The notes beneath the pieces were generated by a model. It was not told the DNA's origin. It worked only from the letters and a program-made list of their open reading frames with translations, and ran no database searches. Below, piece by piece: positions 24,303-32,932 of a stretch of 64,000 nt of DNA. The stretch is from Promethearchaeota archaeon (lineage in GTDB: Archaea; Asgardarchaeota; Lokiarchaeia; Sigyniarchaeales; SOKP01). The first letter of the stretch is position 1; every line of letters starts with the position of its first letter. The stretch covers positions 48,707 to 112,706 of the forward strand of contig RDOE01000001.1 of NCBI GenBank assembly GCA_011364975.1. The letters run 5' to 3'. The translations under genes and the position numbers were made by a program.

Positions 24303-25532
24303 TTATTTAAAATGATTGGTATGAAATAAATTCTTTAAATCAAAGATATTTAAGTTTGTTTTAATCGATGTGAAATCAAAATGAGTCCGTGAGGCTTGAT
24401 ATCCTAAATTTCTAATGCCTTCAATTATATTTTCTAATTTCGGTACTACCTTTATTTTAAGCTCCTTACATAATTTATGGACATTATAATAAGAAAAGGG
24501 CATATTAATCTCTTCTCCTATGTAATTTAGAATTTTAGCCAATCTTTTTTTATTTGGCAGATTTAACTCTTGATTTAATTCTGATATCAATTCTATAAAT
24601 TCTTTTTGATGAATCTCTCCGACCCATAAAGGACCCGCATAAGATATATCATTTTGAGAATTACAACATAAGCATTCCAATTCGGTGTTAATAATATTAT
24701 AATTTAGGATTCTTCGAAATCCACATTTATTACAATGAATGATATAACCATAATTATCAAAAGATTCATTAATTTTTTTGATGTTTTTAAAAGTTAAACA
24801 GAAAATGCGTATGAAATGTTGGGAATAGAAGGTTAATAGGGGAATTATTCCTAATCTATTTACATTAGCTATTCTTGCTGTAAAATGTAGTAAAATTCTT
24901 GCCCCAATTTCTTTAGAATACTCATTGTAAAGCGATTTTGATAAATATTTACGAAAGCATGCATCCGGTTTAATTCCAAACAAAACTGCTGTGTCAGTAG
25001 CAGTTATACAAATAAGACTCATGCTTTTTTTGAGTGCTTTAAATGCTGCATCAAGATATATATTTGGTGTCCCAAATGGATCAATTGAAATAACGTCTGC
25101 TTTCCCCGAATTATCTGATTTTAACATGTGGTTCTGATTAATTTCTGAAAATAAGAAATTGGCATCTTTATTTGATATAACAATCTCTATATTTGAATTA
25201 TTTAATTGATTTAGATGTAAATTCTTTTCTATTAGATTTAGAGTAATTGGATTCATATCATTTATGTAAATTTTCTTAATTCCTTTACATTCTAATGATA
25301 TTCTTATTGATCCGATTCCTGAAGCAGCCATAGAATCAACTATAGTTATTGGTTTTTGATTGTATAAGTTTTGATAAGCCAACAAAGATAAAATAGTTAT
25401 ATCTCTATTTATTATCATTCTTTTGTTATAAAATACATTCATAGATTTGGAAGGAATTTGTTCTGCATCATTCTTATGAATATAAAAATTGGCTAATCCT
25501 TCCTTTATTTTAATATAGTTTTGATTATCCAT
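24303..25532 (-). CDS. trm1: tRNA (guanine26-N2)-dimethyltransferase Trm1
   Basis: Makes m2,2G26 in tRNA. It has VFYNKRMIINRDITI near the N-terminus, the SAM-binding ASGIGSIRISLE, the catalytic SIDPFGTPNIYLDAAFKAL (DPFGTP motif) and CITATDTAVLFG, followed by a C-terminal zinc site CNKCGFRRI...ECLCC, then the helical domain. The track starts at a TTG at 25568; the ATG at 25532 gives the expected N-terminus MDNQNYIKIKEGLANFY, so I use that (409 residues). It is followed at 9 nt by the rlmE gene. Confidence 0.92.
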   Translation of the reverse strand: MDNQNYIKIKEGLANFYIHKNDAEQIPSKSMNVFYNKRMIINRDITILSLLAYQNLYNQKPITIVDSMAASGIGSIRISLECKGIKKIYINDMNPITLNLIEKNLHLNQLNNSNIEIVISNKDANFLFSEINQNHMLKSDNSGKADVISIDPFGTPNIYLDAAFKALKKSMSLICITATDTAVLFGIKPDACFRKYLSKSLYNEYSKEIGARILLHFTARIANVNRLGIIPLLTFYSQHFIRIFCLTFKNIKKINESFDNYGYIIHCNKCGFRRILNYNIINTELECLCCNSQNDISYAGPLWVGEIHQKEFIELISELNQELNLPNKKRLAKILNYIGEEINMPFSYYNVHKLCKELKIKVVPKLENIIEGIRNLGYQASRTHFDFTSIKTNLNIFDLKNLFHTNHFK

Positions 25533-25583
25533 AGTTTTGAGATCAATATATGAAATTCTAAAAATCAATAATTAATTTAATCT

Positions 25584-26570
25584 TTATAATTTTAAAAAGA
25601 GGCCAACTGCTTTCTTGTTGCCGAGTAGTCCTCCACAAGTCTGAGTATGAATTTTTGAAACATTAAATTTTGTTAATAATTCTACGTCATTTATGTATTT
25701 CACATTATCTTGTTCTTCAATTATAAAAAATTCACCACCGAGTGTTTTTATAATAAAAGCTAATGGTAGCCACTCATAGTAGAGTCTTATTTTTGCTTTT
25801 CCATTCTGTAAAAAATAAGAATAAATTCCACCATAATTTATTATGGCATGGAAATCACCTACGAAACTTCCACTATACCTATCTTTAAATTGTTTTTTAA
25901 TTAACTGTTGTTCATATTCTTGACATTTCTGACTCCATAATCGTGAATCTCCTCCTAAACATCTTATTCCTCCTTGAGCAATATCGGGTAAAGATTTTAA
26001 TTCTTGAAAGACATAGTGATAAAATGTCATACTATAAGGGGAATTATCAAGAATGAATTCTGCTACTATTTCATTTATTGCTAAAATCAAGTTAGTAAAA
26101 ATACCATACAGTACGTAAAAACTACATATTATTTGTCCTTGTTCATTATAGATGCCGACAATCGTTCCAACGGTCCTATTAACTTTAACATTCGATGATC
26201 CATCAACTGGGTCTACTGAAATACCAAATTTACCATCTCCTAATACTGGTTCTGCCTCTTCAGAAGCAATAAACAGAAAGTCATTATCACTCTCTTGAAG
26301 AGCTTTCAGTATTATACTGTGAGTTAAAATATCTTCATGAATTTGCTCTTCTTCATAAATATTCTTTCCTTTTTCACTTGTCTTTTTAATGTTCATTCTA
26401 TGTTCAATTTCTCGTGAAGTAATACCTCGTTCTAATAATCCTCGAATAGGAATAGTTGCTTCGGCAATTGTTTCAATAATATTAATCAAGGAATTTCTAT
26501 ACGCTATCTTTTGGGGGACATTTTTATCTAACCACTTTGATAATTTAACTTTTTCACTAGTTTGAGGCAT
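25584..26570 (-). CDS. fbp: Class I fructose-1,6-bisphosphatase
   Basis: Gluconeogenic (or sedoheptulose) bisphosphatase. The metal site is IASEEAEP and SVDPVDGSSNVKVNRTVGTIVGIY (about residues 101-143), which follows the class I DPLDGSSN pattern. The C-terminal DRYSGSFVGDFHAII and AKIRLYYEWLPLAF match RYxGSMVADVH and GKLRLLYExxPMAF. At 328 residues it has the class I length. Most archaea use type V (FBPA/ase) or class IV enzymes, so a class I enzyme is notable and points to transfer or to the eukaryote-like side of Asgard metabolism. It lies 51 bp upstream of trm1 in the same direction. Confidence 0.88.
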   Translation of the reverse strand: MPQTSEKVKLSKWLDKNVPQKIAYRNSLINIIETIAEATIPIRGLLERGITSREIEHRMNIKKTSEKGKNIYEEEQIHEDILTHSIILKALQESDNDFLFIASEEAEPVLGDGKFGISVDPVDGSSNVKVNRTVGTIVGIYNEQGQIICSFYVLYGIFTNLILAINEIVAEFILDNSPYSMTFYHYVFQELKSLPDIAQGGIRCLGGDSRLWSQKCQEYEQQLIKKQFKDRYSGSFVGDFHAIINYGGIYSYFLQNGKAKIRLYYEWLPLAFIIKTLGGEFFIIEEQDNVKYINDVELLTKFNVSKIHTQTCGGLLGNKKAVGLFLKL

Positions 26571-26720
26571 CTTATTATTTCATTTAAGTAAGTAATTTTA
26601 ATTCAAAAATTATCATTTAGTATTATATAATATTCAAACCTATTTCTAATTTTTATATGGAAATTTACAAACCGAAATCTCTCAAAATCTTTAACCTTAG
26701 AACTAATAATTACCACTTTT

Positions 26721-27410
26721 TTAATTATTAAAACCATTAGAACGAAGAGTTTGCGTAAATTCATCTTTAGAATGGTTATTTTTATCAAAAAGAATAAATT
26801 TTCGTTCATTGAGCCTGTTAGTTCTTTCAATTTTCATAGAATGGGGCACCCAGTAATCCATTACGTTTCCACCAGCCTCAACTTGTATTATTTCACCATC
26901 AACTGATTTCTTACTCATTTCATTAATAATGACTATATTAATTCCATAATTTTTATTCAAATAAGCAAGATTACCTAAAATCGTATTCAACTTATAATTT
27001 AAAATGAAGTTTTTATCTTTTTTTTCTTGGTTTAATTCTAATCGATACAAATCAGTAAGTGAATCGATTAGGATTAAGTTGATTTGTTTATCCTTGCTTT
27101 TATTATTCTGAAGTACATAAAATTCTAAATTAAAGGAAAGTTGATAAAGATCATTAAAATCAATAGAATTAATCAATAATATCTCTGATAATACTTCTTT
27201 TAGTTGTTGTCCGAATACATTTTTAATTTTCATAAAAGGAAGATTAGGTTTACTATAGATAAAAATACTTTTATAATTGTTTATTTTATTTTGGAGTAAA
27301 AGTTGTAAGGATAATATCGTTTTTCCTACTCCAAAATCGCCCCAAATTGAAAAAATTCTCTGGTTTCCTTTTTGGATTCCAATAAGATTTTGAAAAATTT
27401 TTTGGAGCAT
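26721..27410 (-). CDS. RadB-like RecA-superfamily ATPase (divergent)
   Basis: A 229-residue single-domain ATPase of the RecA/RadB/KaiC superfamily. Walker A is GDFGVGKTILSLQ (about residues 24-36), then YKSIFIYSKPNLPFMKI and a Walker B INLILIDSLTDLYRLEL (about 110-126), followed by VVIINEMS. The length and the strand-plus-DSLTDLYRLE pattern resemble archaeal RadB. It starts 48 bp from a divergently oriented RNase H-fold nuclease gene, sharing the promoter region. That pairing suggests a DNA-recombination or repair module. Sequence is far from canonical RadB, so the specific role is uncertain. Confidence 0.75.
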   Translation of the reverse strand: MLQKIFQNLIGIQKGNQRIFSIWGDFGVGKTILSLQLLLQNKINNYKSIFIYSKPNLPFMKIKNVFGQQLKEVLSEILLINSIDFNDLYQLSFNLEFYVLQNNKSKDKQINLILIDSLTDLYRLELNQEKKDKNFILNYKLNTILGNLAYLNKNYGINIVIINEMSKKSVDGEIIQVEAGGNVMDYWVPHSMKIERTNRLNERKFILFDKNNHSKDEFTQTLRSNGFNN

Positions 27411-27458
27411 AATTCTAAATACAAATTTTTAATTTTATCATTGATTTATATAATTAAT

Positions 27459-28310
27459 TTGAGTAAGAAACCTTTATATATCTTAACAGAGAATCTTAAT
27501 TTTTTTTATAGATTAAAAAAGGAACTAGATAGAAATAACATCAAATATAAGATTTTAAATATTGGAGGGAAGGTCCCAGCTTTTTCTTCAATCATTCTTT
27601 CCACTTTAGATGAAACTTCTTATTGTTATGATGAAATAAATGATCTTGTTGTGCTTCCTTATTCAAAAACTCAAAACTTTGAGCAATATATTTTACAAGT
27701 AGTTGCGGCCTATAGAATTGGTTATAAAGAACAGTATTCAAATGTGATGTTTTCGATTGATCCTGGTACTAAATATATTGGTGTTGCTACCTTCATAGAT
27801 GATTATTATTTAGAATCTCGTACATTTTATACCAAAGAAGATACAGTTGCATATATTAGAAAAATTTCAAATTTACTTCGATTTAGTGGTTCAAAACCAG
27901 TAGAACTTTATTTTAAATTTGGAAGTGGTGTTTTAGGACTAAGTTATGAGATCATTCAAGAGTTATTTTCTAAATTGAATAAGGAAGCCATAAAAAATGT
28001 CTACTTAGTAGATGAGATCAGTACTTCTAAGAATAGATTGACACTTAATAATAAAAAGGTTCCTAAACATGAATCAGCAGCAATCCAGCTTGCTTTAAGA
28101 GGGGGGTTAAAGATTAATGAGTCGAATTTTGATCAAATCTTTAAAAAGGTTAAATATGAGCAAATTAAGAACTTTTCTGTAAAAAAAGATTATTTTAACC
28201 GGTTGAAGGATCAAAATATCGATATTAAACTTATTGCTGAAAAAATATTGAATGGTAATTTATCTCTTAGTGAAGCAATGAACATCATTAATAGTTATTT
28301 TATAGAATAG
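27459..28310 (+). CDS. RuvC/YqgF-like RNase H-fold nuclease (predicted Holliday-junction resolvase)
   Basis: The C-terminal part has the RuvC/YqgF core: FSIDPGTKYIGVATF (Asp101, numbering from the TTG at 27459), PVELYFKFGSGV (Glu149), YLVDEISTSKNRL (Asp185-Glu186, as in YqgF's WDERLTT) and PKHESAAIQLALRGG (His204-Glu205, at the place of YqgF's DxxAAxLIL). The first ~95 residues form a separate alpha/beta domain that I cannot name. The track starts at 27372, inside the divergent ATPase gene; the TTG at 27459 avoids the overlap and gives MSKKPLYILTENL. The final ~30 residues (LSLSEAMNIINSYF end) are helical. Cleavage activity and substrate are inferred only. Confidence 0.65.
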   Translation: MSKKPLYILTENLNFFYRLKKELDRNNIKYKILNIGGKVPAFSSIILSTLDETSYCYDEINDLVVLPYSKTQNFEQYILQVVAAYRIGYKEQYSNVMFSIDPGTKYIGVATFIDDYYLESRTFYTKEDTVAYIRKISNLLRFSGSKPVELYFKFGSGVLGLSYEIIQELFSKLNKEAIKNVYLVDEISTSKNRLTLNNKKVPKHESAAIQLALRGGLKINESNFDQIFKKVKYEQIKNFSVKKDYFNRLKDQNIDIKLIAEKILNGNLSLSEAMNIINSYFIE

Positions 28311-28478
28311 CAAATATTTAATTTGATGAATTAATACTTATGGTTAAATAAATCGATTTTTAATTTTGATCTGATTGATTTATTTTATTAGGGGATTTTT
28401 TAAATACAGTTTGATAAATAATTAAGCCCCAAATATGATATTCGTTATTTAAAAATATATTACTTTGAGTTTGCTGAA

Positions 28479-29612
28479 ATGATCCGATTTAAAGGGATTG
28501 ACATTTTTAGAGGTCTTTGTATTTTTTACATGACTTTCGGGCACATGCTACATTGGTGGCTTTCAAAAACAGATTTTTGGCTTTATGAGTTTCTATGGAA
28601 TATTGGGGCGCCTATTGGGGGTGGAGGATTTTTATTAGTCTCTGGTTTAAGTGCTTCACTCTCATATAGAAAGCAAATTGCAAAAGCACAAAATTCTAAT
28701 GAATATGATATAAAAAGAGCTAGAAATGAATACTTGTTGAGAGCTGTAGAAATTTTTATAATATCTACAATTTGGAATACGTTTGGTTATCTTTATTTAG
28801 GATTACCAGGAATTTGGTTATGGTTTGTGCTACAAACAATATCGGTTTCTCTTTTAATGGCATGGCCTTTATTTAAAACTACTAAATCGTTCAGGCTATT
28901 AATTTGCTTCTGTTTTTGGATAGGAAACGAAATAATTCTTGGTTTATTATCACCTCATTCTGGTGAAGAGAATGTTCTTGGGGTTTTCTATTTTATTTTA
29001 TATAACAGTCCAGAACAAAATGTAATTTTAGGATATTTTCCATTTCTTCTTTTAGGAACCATTTTGGGGGATATCTTATTTGAAGCAAGCAATATTAAAG
29101 ATCCAACTGCACAATCAATTTTTTTAAAGGCTAAATTCATTAAAACTAATGGATTTAGCGGATTAGTTTTAATTTTATTAGGGATTTTTCTAAATTATCC
29201 TGCTTTTATGAATAAAGAGACTTTCTCCTCTCACATGTTCATAGTTGGGATTGAACTCATTATTATTTCATTCTTGATATATCTAAAAGATCTTAAAAAT
29301 TATAGGTTTAGAAAGAAATTTACTTTTTTTGAGTATTATTCATACTACTCCTTTACGATTTTTCTTCTTCACCATCTTCTATTCTTTTTATTTCAACCGC
29401 AGTTTAATGCTTTGGAAATTTGGTTATACATTGTCCCAATCATGAGTTTGTGGACGATATTATTTCGGTTTATTTATAAAAAGGTGGGGAAATATGCTTC
29501 TGTTAAATTTATATTTAACAAAATAGCAGTTAATTTAGCTAAAAAAATGGAAACAATTAGTCTTGGTAATTTGAGGAAGTTAAAATCTATAAAGAAAATT
29601 GAGTTTGTTTAA
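28479..29612 (+). CDS. HGSNAT/DUF1624-type membrane acyltransferase, copy 1
   Basis: Predicted multi-pass membrane acyltransferase. The N-terminus GIDIFRGLCIFYMTFGHMLHWWL carries the family's xIDxxRGxxxxxMxxxH motif, followed by GAPIGGGGFLLVSGLSASLSYRK. About nine or ten hydrophobic helices follow, with a conserved YYSYYSFTIFLLHHLLFF near the C-terminus (His in the membrane). Relatives move acetyl groups across the membrane onto sugars, as human HGSNAT does onto heparan glucosamine. It is the first of three tandem paralogues on the same strand (78 to 87 bp between them). Substrate unknown; surface glycan or lipid modification is likely. Confidence 0.72.
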   Translation: MIRFKGIDIFRGLCIFYMTFGHMLHWWLSKTDFWLYEFLWNIGAPIGGGGFLLVSGLSASLSYRKQIAKAQNSNEYDIKRARNEYLLRAVEIFIISTIWNTFGYLYLGLPGIWLWFVLQTISVSLLMAWPLFKTTKSFRLLICFCFWIGNEIILGLLSPHSGEENVLGVFYFILYNSPEQNVILGYFPFLLLGTILGDILFEASNIKDPTAQSIFLKAKFIKTNGFSGLVLILLGIFLNYPAFMNKETFSSHMFIVGIELIIISFLIYLKDLKNYRFRKKFTFFEYYSYYSFTIFLLHHLLFFLFQPQFNALEIWLYIVPIMSLWTILFRFIYKKVGKYASVKFIFNKIAVNLAKKMETISLGNLRKLKSIKKIEFV

Positions 29613-29699
29613 ATTTTTTGAACTCTGTGATTTTTTTAAATTGAATCTAATTTATTTTATTGAAAAAAGTTAAAAAGTGAAAATGAGTAATTGAAACTT

Positions 29700-30812
29700 A
29701 TGAAATTTAAACCCAGAAGATTTAAGAGTATAGATATATTCCGAGGGATGTGTATGGCTTGGATGTTTTTAGGCCATTTACTCGATTGGTGGCTTAAACC
29801 TGAATACTTTTTCATTAGAAATTCAGCTCACATGTTATTAGATTCAATTGGAGCTTCTGGGTTCTTATTTATTTCAGGAGTGAGTATTACCTTATCTTAT
29901 AGGAACCAGATGTATAGAGTTGAAACGTTAAAGAGAATCTCATATTTTCGAATTAGACTTTCATATTTCATCCGTAGTTTATTATTACTTTTGATAGCCT
30001 TTTTATATAATACTGCTATTGCAGTTTCAATAAAAAATCTTTCTTGGATTTGGAGTTGGTTTATTTTGATGACTGCTGCCTTTTCTTTGATGATGATGTG
30101 GCCACTTTTTAAAACTCCAAAACTTGTTAGGATATTAATAGGATTTTTTTTATGGTTCTTGAGTGCTTATCTTTATAGTATTTTATCCCCTTATCAAGGC
30201 AACTCAAATTTATCAGGTATTTTCTACCATATCCTTTTTAACACTGTCGATCAAGATCCCTTTATAAATTTCTTCTCATTTTTCTTGTTTGGAACTATTT
30301 TTGGAGAAGTTCTCTCATCTTCTAATTTTGAAGCAGATAATGAAAAATTTAAAAGATATTTAAATAAACATATCATCAAGCCTTCCTTATTAATCGGTCC
30401 TTTGTTAATTTTAACCGGAGTCGCCCTAGTTTTCCCTAGTTTTCTAATAAGAAGTAGTCTATCTTGGTTAATCTACACTTTAGGAATTGATATTACTATT
30501 TTAGTGATATTGATTTTTTTTGAAGAAAATGGATTTTTCAATACTAAGAAAAGTTATAGATTTTTGTTTTACTACTCATATTATTCATTTACTGTTTATT
30601 TAGGACATCATCTATTATTCTTTGTTTGTGTCAATTGTTTTAATGCTGTAAGCATATGGATCGCCGTTATTTTGACATTCATTTTATTTGGTTTAATCTT
30701 AAAACAGATATATAAACTATGGGGTTGGAAAGCGTCAATAAAGTCAATAATTGGCCGTTTAAGTGCTTATCTCGCTAAGAGAATTGATTTAAGTAGAAAT
30801 AATTCCTTCTAA
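29700..30812 (+). CDS. HGSNAT/DUF1624-type membrane acyltransferase, copy 2
   Basis: Second tandem copy, same layout: SIDIFRGMCMAWMFLGHLLDWWL at the N-terminus, SIGASGFLFISGVSITLSYR, a WSWFILMTAAFSLMMMWPLF helix, and YYSYYSFTVYLGHHLLFF near residue 310. The track's TTG at 29691 is replaced by the ATG at 29700 (370 residues), which begins MKFKPRRFKSIDIF. Closest in motif wording to copy 3 (GHLLDWW and YLGHH versus GHMLDWW and YLGHY). The three copies differ mainly in loops, which would be expected if they act on different acceptors. Confidence 0.72.
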   Translation: MKFKPRRFKSIDIFRGMCMAWMFLGHLLDWWLKPEYFFIRNSAHMLLDSIGASGFLFISGVSITLSYRNQMYRVETLKRISYFRIRLSYFIRSLLLLLIAFLYNTAIAVSIKNLSWIWSWFILMTAAFSLMMMWPLFKTPKLVRILIGFFLWFLSAYLYSILSPYQGNSNLSGIFYHILFNTVDQDPFINFFSFFLFGTIFGEVLSSSNFEADNEKFKRYLNKHIIKPSLLIGPLLILTGVALVFPSFLIRSSLSWLIYTLGIDITILVILIFFEENGFFNTKKSYRFLFYYSYYSFTVYLGHHLLFFVCVNCFNAVSIWIAVILTFILFGLILKQIYKLWGWKASIKSIIGRLSAYLAKRIDLSRNNSF

Positions 30813-30890
30813 TTTTTGAATTAAATTTATATCGTTATTATTATTTAATATGCTTACTGTTAAAATAATGAATATAGAGACGGGGAATTC

Positions 30891-32018
30891 ATGGAGAGAA
30901 TTAATAGCATAGACAGTGTTCGTGGCATGTGTATGTGGATAATGATCTACGGCCACATGTTAGATTGGTGGATAAATCCAGCAGATATATGGTTTAGAAA
31001 TTGGTTATATGCATTCTTAGAACCAATTGGAGCCACAGGATTTCTATTTGTTTCAGGAATTAGTACAAGTTTAGCATTTAGGAGTAGTTACATAAAAAGA
31101 GAGACTTCAAATAACTTCAATGTTAAATTAACTAAATATTCTTATTTCTTTAGAGCTTTTTTGATTCTTTTAATTGGTTTCGTTGTTAACTCATTTTCTC
31201 TTTTAATGTTGAAGGGTTCTATTTTTGATATTTGGAGTTGGCTTGTCTTACAAACTATTGCTATCTCATTAATTTTTTCTTGGCCATTCTTAAATAAATC
31301 TAAGCTTTTTCGAATAATTTTAGGACTCTCCCTTATATCAGTAAATCAAATCATACTAACTTACCTTGATCCTTTTAAAGGACAATTTAATCTTTATGGG
31401 GTATTATTTCATTTTTTATTTAATCCGCTAAGTCAATATATAATTTTATTATATTTTGGTATCTTTTTAATCGGTACTGTTCTAGGTGAACTAATATTCA
31501 ATATTAATATCTCAAAGACCCAACAGGAAAGATTATATAACTTTAAAAACAAACTTTTTAAGAAATCCTTATTATTTGGAGGTATTTCAATAGGATTTGG
31601 ATTAATTTTTGCTTTTCCGAATTTCTTAATTTTAAATACCTTATCTTCCATTATCTATTCTATGGGAATAATATTAGTGTTGATAACATTACTAATTTAT
31701 AGAGAATTAGCTGAAAAAATTAAGCTTAAAAGAAGTTATCGATATCTTTATTTTTATTCTTATTATTCTTTTACTATATATTTAGGACATTATGTTATCT
31801 ACTCCTTATTTTTGGATCAACTTAATTGGATAATATTCATGATTCTAGTATTTGGTGTTGCAAATGCAATTACTACCTTTTTATTAAGAACAATATATAT
31901 AAAATTAGGGAGTAAATTTTCTTTGAAAACGGGGATAAATACAATGAGTTTTATGTTAGCTATGAAAATTGTAAAAAGAAAACAGCATAAAACAATTAGT
32001 CTCGCAACAGATATATAG
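30891..32018 (+). CDS. HGSNAT/DUF1624-type membrane acyltransferase, copy 3
   Basis: Third tandem copy: SIDSVRGMCMWIMIYGHMLDWWI, PIGATGFLFVSGISTSLAFR, DIWSWLVLQTIAISLIFSWPF and YFYSYYSFTIYLGHYVIYSL. In the C-terminal helix the second His of the HH pair seen in copies 1 and 2 is replaced by Tyr (GHY), leaving one His there; the N-terminal His (YGHM) is kept. ATG at 30891 follows GACGGGGAATTC, with no clear ribosome binding site. About ten membrane helices. It ends 126 bp before tlyA. Confidence 0.72.
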   Translation: MERINSIDSVRGMCMWIMIYGHMLDWWINPADIWFRNWLYAFLEPIGATGFLFVSGISTSLAFRSSYIKRETSNNFNVKLTKYSYFFRAFLILLIGFVVNSFSLLMLKGSIFDIWSWLVLQTIAISLIFSWPFLNKSKLFRIILGLSLISVNQIILTYLDPFKGQFNLYGVLFHFLFNPLSQYIILLYFGIFLIGTVLGELIFNINISKTQQERLYNFKNKLFKKSLLFGGISIGFGLIFAFPNFLILNTLSSIIYSMGIILVLITLLIYRELAEKIKLKRSYRYLYFYSYYSFTIYLGHYVIYSLFLDQLNWIIFMILVFGVANAITTFLLRTIYIKLGSKFSLKTGINTMSFMLAMKIVKRKQHKTISLATDI

Positions 32019-32144
32019 AATTAAATAATGTCCGCAAAACTATATTAATAAACTCAATTCACATAATAATATATGTTTTTAAGAAGAAATATAAATTTGG
32101 ATGTTTTTTGATCTGAAATGAATTAATATTAACTTCACGAAGAA

Positions 32145-32918
32145 ATGAAAGAAAGATTAGATTTACTAGTAGTAGAACGCCGTTTAGTAGAAAGCAGAAG
32201 TAAAGCACATTGGTTAATTAGAGAGGGTTTAGTCTCTGTGGATGGTAAAATAATTATTAAACCAGGAAAGTTAATTCATAATTATTCCAAAATCGAATTG
32301 ATAAAAGAATTTCCGTATGTTGGTCGGGGCGGTTTGAAATTAGAAGCTGCTTTAAAAAATTTCACAATATTACCTAAAGATAAAGTTTGTGTTGATATAG
32401 GAGCCTCAATTGGTGGTTTTACCGATTGTTTACTAAAGCACGGAGCGTCTAGAGTATATGCGATTGATAGTGCCACTGGTTTACTCCATCCTTCTTTAGT
32501 ATGTAAACCTGAAAAGGTAATAAAACTTCTTGGAGTCGATGCTCGAAATGTAAACACATTAAATGAAAAGATAGATATAGTCACTATAGATATTACTTTT
32601 GCTTCACTTAAATCAATACTACCGAATGTCTTAAACTTCTTGAAAAAAGATGGAGATATTATTGTTTTAATTAAGCCTATTTTTGAAACTGATTTCCATA
32701 ATTTAAATAAATTTAAAATTATTACAGACCCCAAATTATTGATTAGAATATTGGACGATTTGTTCAAATGGTGTATCGACAATGGGATCTATCTTAAAAA
32801 TATTATGAAATCTCCTATTCCAGGTAAAGGAGGCTCTATTGAATTTTTAGCTCATTTTAAAATGGAAAAATTACCTAATTTTAAATATGAGAATATTTTA
32901 AAGAATATAGTAAAATAG
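32145..32918 (+). CDS. tlyA: TlyA-family rRNA methyltransferase (S4 domain + FtsJ fold)
   Basis: Predicted 2'-O-ribose methyltransferase of 16S/23S rRNA. The N-terminal S4 RNA-binding domain (RLDLLVVERRLVESRSKAHWLI, DGKIIIKPGKLI) is followed by YVGRGGLKLEAALKNF and the SAM loop VDIGASIGGFTDCLLKHGA (about residues 80-98), AIDSATGLLHPSL, VTIDITFASLKSILP and VLIKPIFE. This is the standard TlyA layout. The family is mainly bacterial, so a bacterial origin of this gene is likely. 257 residues, close to the bacterial length. It converges on the DUF362 gene with a 14-bp gap. Confidence 0.92.
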   Translation: MKERLDLLVVERRLVESRSKAHWLIREGLVSVDGKIIIKPGKLIHNYSKIELIKEFPYVGRGGLKLEAALKNFTILPKDKVCVDIGASIGGFTDCLLKHGASRVYAIDSATGLLHPSLVCKPEKVIKLLGVDARNVNTLNEKIDIVTIDITFASLKSILPNVLNFLKKDGDIIVLIKPIFETDFHNLNKFKIITDPKLLIRILDDLFKWCIDNGIYLKNIMKSPIPGKGGSIEFLAHFKMEKLPNFKYENILKNIVK

Positions 32919-32932
32919 CTTTTATTTATAAT

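Noticed and set aside
26603-26830. 75-residue minus-strand ORF
   Set aside because: It overlaps the RadB-like gene in another frame and continues into AT-rich intergenic DNA; its composition (mostly Ile, Val, Leu, Lys) looks like a shadow.
27372-27458. Upstream extension of the RuvC-like nuclease (track start 27372)
   Set aside because: It overlaps the 5' end of the divergent ATPase gene; the TTG at 27459 gives a cleaner N-terminus.
28479-32018. Reading the three membrane acyltransferases as acyltransferase-3 (OafA-type) enzymes
   Set aside because: The xIDxxRGxxxxxMxxxGHMLxWW start and the late GHH fit HGSNAT/DUF1624 better, though the two families are related and this cannot be fully excluded.
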